A stretch of DNA of 14,472 nucleotides from Clostridia bacterium. GTDB taxonomy: Bacteria; Bacillota; Clostridia; Christensenellales; Borkfalkiaceae. Below, in pieces: positions 1-6,643 of the stretch. The stretch is taken from assembly GCA_017504065.1 (NCBI GenBank), contig JAFVRU010000048.1, forward strand, positions 1 through 14,472, read 5' to 3'. Position 1 is the stretch's first letter. The number at the start of each line of letters is the position of its first letter. A model generated the notes under the pieces. It had not been told where the DNA came from. It searched no databases and saw only the letters and a program-made list of their open reading frames with translations. Made by a program: the position numbers and the translations under genes.

Positions 1-495
1 ATTAAATTAATCAAGCACGGCGATTTGATCTTTTTGGACGGAACGACTTCCGCGTTTTTTATCGCCGAATATCTGTCGGAGTTTAAAAATATTCGCGTGA
101 TTACCAATGGAATCGACACCCTTTCTTTGCTCGCAAAAAACAACATTGCGGCGTACTCCACAGGCGGACACGTTTCCCAAAACAATCGATCGGTACTCGT
201 CGGGCATTACGCGGAAGAAATGGTGAAAAATTTCCATGCGGACATCGCGTTTTTCTCTGCGGTTTCCGTGGACGAAAACGGAGAGATTTACGACTGCTTT
301 GAAGAAGAAAACGTTATTCGGAAAGCGATGATTGGACACGCTACCAAAAAGGTATTTCTGTGCGATAGTACGAAATTTGATAAAACGTCCATGTTCCACT
401 TGTGCTCGTTAAACGACGTGGACTACGTCGTGAGTAACCATGATCTACCCGAAAATATACGTTGTGAACGGCGACCGAAAATCATCACCGATTGA
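1..495 (+). CDS. DeoR-family transcriptional regulator, C-terminal sensor domain (5' truncated)
   Basis: The reading frame is open from base 1 to the TGA at 493-495, so the gene begins outside the window and its N-terminal helix-turn-helix is not visible. The visible 164 residues match the DeoR-type effector (sensor) domain: a GDLIFLDGTTSAF stretch (the family's phosphate-binding D-x-G-T-T region, here apparently one residue shorter), then IRVITNG, STGGHV, the ADIAFFSAVSVDENGEIYD segment, and a late KVFLCDSTKFDK motif. Such proteins usually repress sugar or nucleoside catabolism genes and are released by a phosphorylated sugar; the regulated genes cannot be read from this window. It is convergent with rny and separated from it by a shared terminator. 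The family assignment is secure; the ligand and targets are unknown. Confidence 0.82.
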   Translation: MKLIKHGDLIFLDGTTSAFFIAEYLSEFKNIRVITNGIDTLSLLAKNNIAAYSTGGHVSQNNRSVLVGHYAEEMVKNFHADIAFFSAVSVDENGEIYDCFEEENVIRKAMIGHATKKVFLCDSTKFDKTSMFHLCSLNDVDYVVSNHDLPENIRCERRPKIITD

Positions 496-510
496 CAAAA
501 AAGAAAAATG

Positions 511-544
511 AGAGAAAATCCCCTCGCAAGAAGGGATTTTCTTT
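511..544. terminator. Bidirectional rho-independent terminator between the DeoR-family gene and rny
   Basis: A stem of at least 10 bp pairs 513-522 (AGAAAATCCC) with 533-542 (GGGATTTTCT) around a 10-base loop. On the + strand it runs into a T tract (542-548) and ends the DeoR-family transcript. On the - strand the A-rich bases at 497-508 give a U-rich tail after the stem and can end the rny transcript. It sits exactly between two convergent genes. Confidence 0.85.
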
Positions 545-560
545 TTTTCGTATACTTTGA

Positions 561-2177
561 TTATTTCGCGTATTCTACGCCGCGGAATTCCCGAATGACG
601 TTGACTTTGATTTGACCGGGGTATTCCAACTCCATTTCGATCTTTTTCGCAATGTCTTTCGCCAAGAACAACGCTTGCGCGTCATCGACTTGTTCGGGTT
701 TTACGATTACGCGGACTTCTCTACCCGCTTGGATCGCGTAGCTCTTGTCAACGCCGCGGAAGCTTGACGCGATTTCTTCCAGTTTTTCAAGACGTTTCAC
801 GTAGTTCGAACCCATTTCACGTCTTGCTCCGGGACGAGCGCCCGAGATCGCGTCTGCAGCTTGAATCAACACTGCTTCGATGGTCTTGGGTTCAACGTCG
901 CCGTGGTGCGCCATAATCGCATTGACGATATTCGCGTTTTCTTTGTATTTCTTCGCGAGATCCGCGCCGATTTGGATATGCGTCCCTTCTTGTTCTTGGT
1001 CAACCGCCTTACCGATATCGTGCAACAAACCCGCGCGTTTTGCGAAATTCACGTCCAAACCGAGCTCCGCTGCCATTTGCCCTGCGAGCATAGAAACTTC
1101 AACGGAATGCTTGTATACGTTTTGACCGTAGCTCGTTCTAAACTTCAAGCGACCAATCAATTTAATAAGCTCGGGATGCAACCCGAAGATTCCGGCTTCA
1201 AAGACCGCGGCTTCCCCTGCTTCTTTGATTTGCAAATCCATTTCACGGCTTACTTTTTCAACCGTTTCTTCGATACGTGCCGGATGAATTCTACCGTCGT
1301 TAATGAGTTTTTCAAGCGACAACCGCGCAATCTCGCGGCGAACGGGATCGAATCCCGACAAGATGACTACTTCGGGCGTATCGTCGATGATGAGTTCGAT
1401 ACCCGTAGCGTTTTCGAGCGCTCGAATATTCCGACCTTCGCGGCCGATGATCCGCGCTTTCATGTCGTCGCTGGGCAAGGGTACGACCGAAACGGTAATT
1501 TCCGAAGCTTGATCCGCCGCGCATTTTTGAATGGCGAGCGCGATGATTTTTTTCGCGTTGACGTCCGCTTCGTCCTTTGCTTGCTGTTCCATGTTGCGAA
1601 CTTGGACCGCAACGTCATGGCGGGTCGCGTCGAGAATTTCTTCCGTCAACAACCGCTTTGCTTCATCGCGCGTAAGTTGCGAAACTTTCTCCAATTCCTG
1701 AATCATCAATTCGTGTTGGGAATTGAGTTTGTCCTGCAACGCACGGACTTCGTCTTCCTGTTTCAACAGGTTGTTCTTTTGTTGTTCGAGCGCTTCCGTT
1801 TTCTTATCTAACGCATCTTCCTTTTGCGTTAAGCGTTGTTCCATACGTTGGATTTCCGCTTTCTTTTCTTTCGTTTCGCGTTCGAATTCGTTTCTTAATT
1901 TTAAATCCTGTTCCTTTGCTTCTAAAAGGGCTTCTTTCAAAACTCTTTTGCTTTCTTCTTTGCCTTGCGCTTTAATCCGTTCGGCTTCCGCTTCCGCTTC
2001 CGTAACGATTTTGCGAACCCTTGCATCGGCAGAGCCCACTTTCTTTTCGCCTGCTTTTTGACGAACGAATAAACCGATCACGCCGACTACCGCCAAAACG
2101 GCGACTACGACGCTGACAATGCTTACCCAAGCGGGTAACGCTGCGAGAAACAGGACGCTCAAATTAACGTTGTGCAT
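561..2177 (-). CDS. rny: Ribonuclease Y
   Basis: This is a membrane-anchored endoribonuclease that starts mRNA decay in Bacillota. The 538 residues show the full family layout: one N-terminal transmembrane helix (about 14-38), a long charged coiled coil rich in E, K and Q (about 45-225), a KH RNA-binding domain with the GxxG loop in IIGREGRNIR (243-252), and an HD phosphohydrolase domain with H357, the HD pair H386-D387 (LLHDIGK), H424-H425 (MAHHGD) and D442 (AADAIS) as metal ligands. The protein ends in FRGVEYAK, typical of the family. The length is slightly above the usual 520 or so residues. The ATG at 2177 is preceded by AGGAGG at 2185-2190. It has its own promoter and follows recA, the usual Bacillota neighbourhood. 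All catalytic residues are present. Confidence 0.97.
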   Translation of the reverse strand: MHNVNLSVLFLAALPAWVSIVSVVVAVLAVVGVIGLFVRQKAGEKKVGSADARVRKIVTEAEAEAERIKAQGKEESKRVLKEALLEAKEQDLKLRNEFERETKEKKAEIQRMEQRLTQKEDALDKKTEALEQQKNNLLKQEDEVRALQDKLNSQHELMIQELEKVSQLTRDEAKRLLTEEILDATRHDVAVQVRNMEQQAKDEADVNAKKIIALAIQKCAADQASEITVSVVPLPSDDMKARIIGREGRNIRALENATGIELIIDDTPEVVILSGFDPVRREIARLSLEKLINDGRIHPARIEETVEKVSREMDLQIKEAGEAAVFEAGIFGLHPELIKLIGRLKFRTSYGQNVYKHSVEVSMLAGQMAAELGLDVNFAKRAGLLHDIGKAVDQEQEGTHIQIGADLAKKYKENANIVNAIMAHHGDVEPKTIEAVLIQAADAISGARPGARREMGSNYVKRLEKLEEIASSFRGVDKSYAIQAGREVRVIVKPEQVDDAQALFLAKDIAKKIEMELEYPGQIKVNVIREFRGVEYAK

Positions 2178-2184
2178 TTTTGCG

Positions 2185-2190
2185 CCTCCT
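2185..2190 (-). promoter_or_regulatory. Ribosome binding site of rny
   Basis: The + strand CCTCCT reads AGGAGG on the - strand, 7 bases before the ATG. This fixes the start of rny at 2177. Confidence 0.85.
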
Positions 2191-2200
2191 GTATTAAAAT

Positions 2201-2271
2201 TAGTATTGATAAAACGATTATTGTAACGGATTTTTTCATAATCCGATGTATAACTTTCTTTATCAATACTA
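2201..2271 (-). repeat. 13-bp perfect inverted repeat spanning the rny start region, with a nested hairpin
   Basis: TAGTATTGATAAA at 2201-2213 is the exact reverse complement of 2259-2271, with 45 bases between. The upstream arm touches the last base of the -10 box and covers the expected transcription start; the downstream arm lies just before the ribosome binding site. Between them is a second inverted repeat, CGGATT (2227-2232) with AATCCG (2240-2245). Because transcription probably starts near 2264, only about half of the upstream arm would be in RNA. The long repeat may therefore be a DNA operator rather than an RNA stem. Confidence 0.6.
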
Positions 2272-2299
2272 TTTTACAATATATTTACTGAAAAGTCAA
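2271..2299 (-). promoter_or_regulatory. Sigma-A-type promoter of rny
   Basis: On the - strand TTGACT (2294-2299) is followed after 17 bases by TAAAAT (2271-2276). Five of six bases match the consensus in each box and the spacing is ideal. The predicted start near 2264 gives a leader of about 87 bases. Confidence 0.75.
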
Positions 2300-2350
2300 T
2301 CGTTTGGAAGAAAATACTTTTCTTATAACGCAAAAAACTCTATAAAATTT

Positions 2351-2386
2351 AAAACCGCACGGACAGGTATGCGTCCACGCGGTTTT
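2351..2386 (-). terminator. Terminator downstream of recA
   Basis: As - strand RNA, a 14-bp stem forms between 2373-2386 and 2351-2364, with an 8-base loop and two G-U pairs; on the + strand these would be A-C mismatches. The tail is TTTTAAATTTTA. It lies 14 bases after the recA stop codon and separates recA from the rny promoter. The + strand also has a T7 run (2383-2389), but no gene is visible there to terminate. Confidence 0.75.
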
Positions 2387-2399
2387 TTTGCATATAATT

Positions 2400-3431
2400 T
2401 TATTCTTCAACTTCTTCCGTTTCGTCCGTTTTCCCTTTTGCAACGTCGCGGATTTTTTGTTCAATTTCCGCACGGACTTCAGGGTTCTCTTTCAAGAAGA
2501 TTCTAGCCTTTTCACGACCTTGCGCAATCTTGCTTCCGTTATAGCTGAAAAACGCGCCGCTCTTGCCGATAATATCGTATTGCACGCCCATATCCAAAAT
2601 ACAGCCTTCTCTCGAAATCCCTTCTCCGAAAACGATGTCGAATTCCGCTTGTCTGAACGGGGGAGCGAGCTTGTTCTTCACTACCTTCGCTTTCGTACGG
2701 TTACCCATAGCGCCGTCCGCGTCTTTCAATACGTCCATTTTTCTTACGTCCAAGCGGATACTTGCGTAAAACTTCAACGCTTTCCCACCGGGAGTCGTTT
2801 CGGGATTCCCGAACATAATCCCAACTTTTTCACGGAGTTGGTTGATAAAGATTACGCACGTTTTCGACTTGTTGACAATCGCCGTCAATTTCCGCAACGC
2901 TTGCGACATCAAACGGGCTTGCAAACCGACGTGCGAGTCGCCCATATCCCCTTCGATTTCCGCTTTCGGAGTCAACGCTGCAACCGAGTCGATAACGATT
3001 ATATCCACCGCCGAGCTTCTTACGAGCGCGTCCGTAATATCCAACGCTTGTTCGCCCGTGTCGGGTTGAGAAACGTATAAATCGTCCAAGTTGACCCCTA
3101 ATTTCTTTGCGTAAACGGGGTCTAACGCGTGTTCCGCGTCGATAAACGCCGCTACGCCGCCCATTCTTTGCGCTTCCGCGATCGCGTGCAACGCAACCGT
3201 CGTTTTACCCGAAGATTCTGGACCGTAGATTTCGATAATCCGTCCGCGCGGGAAACCGCCGATTCCGAGCGCCAAATCCAAAGTTAAACAACCCGTGGGA
3301 ATAACTTCGATCTCCGTCTTCCCCGCTTCGTCGCCAAGGCGCATGATCGAGCCATTCCCGTACTGCTTTTCAATTTGCAAGAGTACGGCGTCGAGCGCCT
3401 TCATTTTTTCCGTATTTTTTTCGTTTGCCAT
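2400..3431 (-). CDS. recA: Recombinase RecA
   Basis: This is the DNA-dependent ATPase that forms filaments on single-stranded DNA, drives strand exchange and triggers LexA autocleavage. The 343 residues align with RecA over the whole length. They include the N-terminal oligomerisation helix (LDAVLLQIEKQYGNGSIMRLG), the Walker A motif GPESSGKTT (70-78), the VIDSVAALTPKAEIEGDMGD segment leading into loop L1, the INQLREKVG strand, the loop L2 sequence FGNPETTPGG, and an acidic tail ending TDETEEVEE. The ATG at 3431 has AGGAGA at 3438-3443. It lies 29 bases after cinA, as in other Bacillota. No LexA-type box (GAAC-N4-GTTC) is visible just upstream, so it is probably co-transcribed from rimO-pgsA-cinA; a weak internal promoter cannot be excluded. 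Confidence 0.98.
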   Translation of the reverse strand: MANEKNTEKMKALDAVLLQIEKQYGNGSIMRLGDEAGKTEIEVIPTGCLTLDLALGIGGFPRGRIIEIYGPESSGKTTVALHAIAEAQRMGGVAAFIDAEHALDPVYAKKLGVNLDDLYVSQPDTGEQALDITDALVRSSAVDIIVIDSVAALTPKAEIEGDMGDSHVGLQARLMSQALRKLTAIVNKSKTCVIFINQLREKVGIMFGNPETTPGGKALKFYASIRLDVRKMDVLKDADGAMGNRTKAKVVKNKLAPPFRQAEFDIVFGEGISREGCILDMGVQYDIIGKSGAFFSYNGSKIAQGREKARIFLKENPEVRAEIEQKIRDVAKGKTDETEEVEE

Positions 3432-3460
3432 TCTATATCTCCTAATGATTTTTTATTCTT

Positions 3461-4567
3461 TTATAATTTCTTCAACTGCTTATATGCCAAAAACAAAGCG
3501 TAGTTGATTGCTTTTTCCGTGATTTCTTTTCGATTTCCGTCAAACTTATACCGATAAACGGAAATTTGCTCCTTTGTGCCCACCGCAATAAAACTTAACC
3601 CGATCGGTAACATGGAACGGTCGGTATTCGGTCCAGCCAAACCCGTTGTCGCAATCGCAACGTCGCAAACACCCGTATTCAACAACCCGAGCGCCATTTC
3701 ATACGCGGTCTGATCGGAGACTGCGCCAACCGTACGCAAAGTATATTCCGAGACTCCCAAACGGCGGAGTTTCGATTCTTCATTGTACGTGTTCAATCCT
3801 TCGAAATACACTTCGCTTGCACCGGAAACGGACGTGAGCCGACGCGCAATTCCACCGCCCGTAAACGATTCCGCAACGCTGATCTTTTTACGGCGCAATT
3901 TCAAAAGCTCGATCAACTGTTCTTCCAACGAAGCGTCAGTGAGCGCGTACACGGTATCCCCCAACCCGTCCGCAAACAACCTTACAACGTCGTCTACAAG
4001 CATTTTCGGCGCGCTATCGTCATAACGAATCTCCAAAACGTCTTCGTCGTATTTACGGGCATGTAAATACTTGATTCGACCGCCGTCAATCGATTGCGCT
4101 TTGCGCAATAACTGCTCCACGTGCGCGATATTCGCGCCCATTGCCCGCACGACCGTTTTATCAAACCGAACGCCGTACCGTTTTTGGAAGTTGGGCAAGC
4201 ATACGTTTTTCGCATACTCCAAGCCCGTTTCATCATCGTCGATCGATAACAGATACAAGGTCGTTTGACCGTCGGAGTACATTCCCGCGCCGTTGACTCC
4301 ACCTAAAAACGAGCCTTGACCAAGCGTCCCCGAAAGCACGTTCGCAACCGTCTTTAACGCGCGGTTTTCCGTTAACAGCAGTATATTTTCGTATTCCGAT
4401 TTCAACCCATCGATCGTTTTACGTATTCTGTCCGTATCGTCGATCGGCAAAACCCGCAATTCGTCAAACGCGCAACCGTACTCGGAAAACGTTTTGATTG
4501 CGGAAAAGACTCCGTTCTCAATCAGAACGTTTACGTTTCTTTGTAATACGGTGCATACGTTTTTCAT
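3461..4567 (-). CDS. cinA: CinA family protein with intact C-terminal amidase-type domain and degenerate N-terminal domain
   Basis: The C-terminal domain (about 215-368) is a clear CinA/PncC domain, the family that deamidates nicotinamide mononucleotide. It has ISVAESFTGGGIARRL (219-233), GAVSDQTAYEMA and AIATTGLAGP (294-303). Before it lies the KH-like CinA middle domain (about 130-212). The N-terminal region (1-125) sits where canonical CinA carries its molybdopterin-binding-like COG1058 domain, but lacks the expected GTELLLG and GGLGPTxDD signatures; NILLLTENRA (61-70) occupies the equivalent strand. At 368 residues it is about 45 shorter than usual. AAGGAGA at 4578-4584 supports the ATG at 4567. 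Its place between pgsA and recA is the standard one and supports the name. The N-terminal activity may be lost; that is inference from sequence. Confidence 0.88.
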   Translation of the reverse strand: MKNVCTVLQRNVNVLIENGVFSAIKTFSEYGCAFDELRVLPIDDTDRIRKTIDGLKSEYENILLLTENRALKTVANVLSGTLGQGSFLGGVNGAGMYSDGQTTLYLLSIDDDETGLEYAKNVCLPNFQKRYGVRFDKTVVRAMGANIAHVEQLLRKAQSIDGGRIKYLHARKYDEDVLEIRYDDSAPKMLVDDVVRLFADGLGDTVYALTDASLEEQLIELLKLRRKKISVAESFTGGGIARRLTSVSGASEVYFEGLNTYNEESKLRRLGVSEYTLRTVGAVSDQTAYEMALGLLNTGVCDVAIATTGLAGPNTDRSMLPIGLSFIAVGTKEQISVYRYKFDGNRKEITEKAINYALFLAYKQLKKL

Positions 4568-4612
4568 TTGCGTGCGGTCTCCTTGGCGGCTTACAAATCT
4601 ATTGTGCGCAAA

Positions 4613-5209
4613 TTACGCGTCTTTCAATACTTGTTTGTTCTTTACGACGTACGAAATACCCGACCAAACGGTAAGAATCGTTGCAACCGCGAACAAGCCG
4701 AACCCAACGTAACAAGCAATTTCGCCTGCCGTGCCGTTGATATCCGCCGCAAGCAATAACACGAAAATAGACACGTCTTGGAACGTCGTCTTATATTTTC
4801 CGAGCTTTTCCGCCGCGAGTACAAGCCCACGCGCCGCCGCGATTTGACGGAACGCGCTGATGATCAATTCTCTTGCCATAATCACGCAAATCGCGATCGT
4901 AGTAGCGATATACAAAGGCTCTGCGATATCGGGCAATTTCACAAATAAAGAACCCGTCATCGTGAGCAACAAAATCATTGCCGTAGAAACCAATACTTTA
5001 TCCGCGATCGGATCAAGGAATTTTCCAAGATTGGTAACGAGTTTTCTCGAACGCGCGATATGTCCGTCGATAAAATCCGTACACGCTGCTACCGCGAAAA
5101 TAATCGCGGAAATGCCGTAATTAAAAGGAATTTCGTCCAAGAAAAAGAATAAGACGAATACGGGGATCATAAAAATTCGCGTCATAGTAATTTTGTTAGG
5201 TAAATTCAT
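4613..5209 (-). CDS. pgsA: CDP-diacylglycerol-glycerol-3-phosphate 3-phosphatidyltransferase
   Basis: This integral membrane enzyme transfers phosphatidyl from CDP-diacylglycerol to glycerol-3-phosphate, the committed step to phosphatidylglycerol and cardiolipin. The 198 residues contain the complete CDP-alcohol phosphotransferase signature: D45, D48-G49, A52-R53, G62, D66 and D70 (TDFIDGHIAR then GKFLDPIAD). The N-terminus MNLPNKITMTRIFMIP is typical for PgsA, and several hydrophobic segments follow (about 11-25, 31-44, 72-91, 99-119, 146-156 and 167-187). The start at 5209 has AAGGAGAA at 5216-5223. That site overlaps the rimO stop codon, which is only 12 bases away, so the two are probably translationally coupled. 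Confidence 0.95.
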   Translation of the reverse strand: MNLPNKITMTRIFMIPVFVLFFFLDEIPFNYGISAIIFAVAACTDFIDGHIARSRKLVTNLGKFLDPIADKVLVSTAMILLLTMTGSLFVKLPDIAEPLYIATTIAICVIMARELIISAFRQIAAARGLVLAAEKLGKYKTTFQDVSIFVLLLAADINGTAGEIACYVGFGLFAVATILTVWSGISYVVKNKQVLKDA

Positions 5210-5215
5210 AAGTAG

Positions 5216-5223
5216 TTCTCCTT
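5216..5223 (-). promoter_or_regulatory. Ribosome binding site of pgsA overlapping the rimO stop codon
   Basis: On the - strand AAGGAGAA overlaps the rimO TAA (5222-5224) and lies 6 bases before the pgsA ATG. The arrangement implies that ribosomes ending rimO can restart at pgsA. Confidence 0.8.
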
Positions 5224-6559
5224 AATTCTCCATAATATATTCTTGCGTACTTCCGTACAAATCGTAACTGTCCGCACGCTCGATTTTCACTTTATAAAAC
5301 TCGCCCTGCGTCGCTTCCGTCGCGTGGAAATATACTTTCCCGTCAATATCCGGCGCGCTTAAATACGATCTGCCGACAAAACAGCCCTTTTCGTAGTCGA
5401 TTCCGTCGCACAGGACTTCCAACTCTTTTCCGACAAACCCTGACAGTAGTTGCGCGGAAATTTGTTCCTGCAAAGCGTACAAGGCGCGCGCTCTGCGTTT
5501 TTTCGTAGCTGCATGGACTTGCGGTTGCAAGCGGTAAGCGCCTGTATCGGGCTCACGTGAATACGCGAAAAACCCGCAACTAGAAAATTGGGCTTCTTGC
5601 ACAAAACGTTGCATCGCTTGAAATTCCGCTTCCGTTTCCGTCGGAAAACCCGTGATAAACGTCGAACGGATTGCGATTCCGGGAATTCTTTCTCGCAGCT
5701 TTTTCAAAAGCGCCAAATACCCCGCTCTCGTGCCCTTGCGATTCATCAGTTTTAACACACGGTCTTCAGAATGCTGCAAAGGAATATCGATGTATTTCAA
5801 GATTTTGTCGTTTTGCGCAATCTCGTCGATTAAACGGTCGTCGATCACGTCGGGATAACAATACAAGAGCCGTATCTTTTGGATATTTTCCAATCCCGAT
5901 AACCGTTGTAAAAGCTCCACATACTTATTTTCGCCGTACAAGTCTTCGCCGTACCTTGTCGTATCTTGCGCAACGACAATAAGTTCGGAAATCTCTCCCA
6001 ATTCTTCCGCTTCTTTGAGCAAATTCTCCATCGGATAGGAACGGTATTTCCCGCGAATTTTGGGAATCAAACAATACGTGCAATGATTGAAACAGCCGTC
6101 TGCGATTTTTAAATACGCCACGTGCTCGTCCGTAGTGAGCACTCGCTCGAACCGATAGCGATCTGAACCGAGCCCGACGTAGTTTTGCCGTTCGTTTTTG
6201 CGGTAGGAATTTTCCAACGCTTCGAAAATCTTTTCGTAGTCTTGAATTCCCAAAAAAACGTCCGCTTCCTGCAACGGTTGATACAGTTCATCGATAAATT
6301 TTTGCGGTAAACAACCCGTTACCACGATTTTTTCCAATTTGTTGCGTTTATAATCCGCGCATTCTAGAACCGTTTCAATCGCTTCCGTTCGCGCGCTTTC
6401 CAAAAACGCGCACGTATTGACGATCACGATTTGCGCTTTGGACAAGTCGTCCGTCAATCGACAGCCCCGCTCCTTCAACAGTCCGAGCAGTTTTTCCGTA
6501 TCGACGCGGTTTTTATCGCAACCCAAGGAAATTACACCGAAAAGTTTTTTCGATAACAT
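5222..6559 (-). CDS. rimO: Ribosomal protein S12 methylthiotransferase RimO
   Basis: This radical-SAM enzyme adds a methylthio group to the conserved aspartate of ribosomal protein S12. The 445 residues show the N-terminal UPF0004 domain with its three cluster cysteines C14 (SLGCDKNRVD), C50 (NTCAFLESA) and C83 (VTGCLPQ), then the radical-SAM CxxxCxxC motif at C156, C160 and C163 (GCFNHCTYC), and a C-terminal TRAM-like domain (about 375-440). The SLGCDKNRVDTE start and the IPKIRGKYRS stretch separate RimO from the tRNA enzyme MiaB. The ATG at 6559 follows AAAAGGAAA at 6568-6576. It heads the rimO-pgsA-cinA-recA run, and a possible promoter lies just upstream. Confidence 0.95.
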   Translation of the reverse strand: MLSKKLFGVISLGCDKNRVDTEKLLGLLKERGCRLTDDLSKAQIVIVNTCAFLESARTEAIETVLECADYKRNKLEKIVVTGCLPQKFIDELYQPLQEADVFLGIQDYEKIFEALENSYRKNERQNYVGLGSDRYRFERVLTTDEHVAYLKIADGCFNHCTYCLIPKIRGKYRSYPMENLLKEAEELGEISELIVVAQDTTRYGEDLYGENKYVELLQRLSGLENIQKIRLLYCYPDVIDDRLIDEIAQNDKILKYIDIPLQHSEDRVLKLMNRKGTRAGYLALLKKLRERIPGIAIRSTFITGFPTETEAEFQAMQRFVQEAQFSSCGFFAYSREPDTGAYRLQPQVHAATKKRRARALYALQEQISAQLLSGFVGKELEVLCDGIDYEKGCFVGRSYLSAPDIDGKVYFHATEATQGEFYKVKIERADSYDLYGSTQEYIMEN

Positions 6560-6578
6560 CTTCTGAGTTTCCTTTTCT

Positions 6579-6616
6579 GCGTACAGTATAACACATTTAA
6601 TATGACAACTGTACGC
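6579..6616. repeat. 9-bp inverted repeat in the ftsK-rimO intergenic region
   Basis: GCGTACAGT (6579-6587) is the perfect reverse complement of ACTGTACGC (6608-6616), separated by 20 bases. The left arm overlaps the candidate rimO -10 box. There is no U tract after the stem on the - strand, so it does not look like an ftsK terminator. Two half-sites of a repressor or activator fit better. Confidence 0.5.
6585..6593 (-). promoter_or_regulatory. Candidate extended -10 promoter of rimO operon
   Basis: The - strand reads TGTTATACT, a TGn extended -10 plus TATACT (6585-6590). No good -35 box sits 17 bases upstream; TTGTCA is present but only 12 bases away. The site is plausible but not proven; read-through from ftsK is the alternative, as no terminator follows ftsK. 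Confidence 0.45.
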
Positions 6617-6643
6617 CTGTTTTTAAAAATAATTTGAAAAATT

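Noticed and set aside
861..1811. A 316-codon open frame on the + strand, antisense to rny
   Set aside because: It lies wholly within the well-supported rny gene in an opposing frame, shows no recognisable domain, and its composition is what the rny codons dictate on the reverse strand.
2388..3080. A 230-codon open frame on the + strand, antisense to recA
   Set aside because: recA is certain on the other strand; the antisense product is rich in F, R and H with no family features.
6579..6616. Reading the 9-bp inverted repeat as the ftsK terminator
   Set aside because: The loop is 20 bases and the - strand sequence after the stem is AGAAAAGG rather than U-rich.
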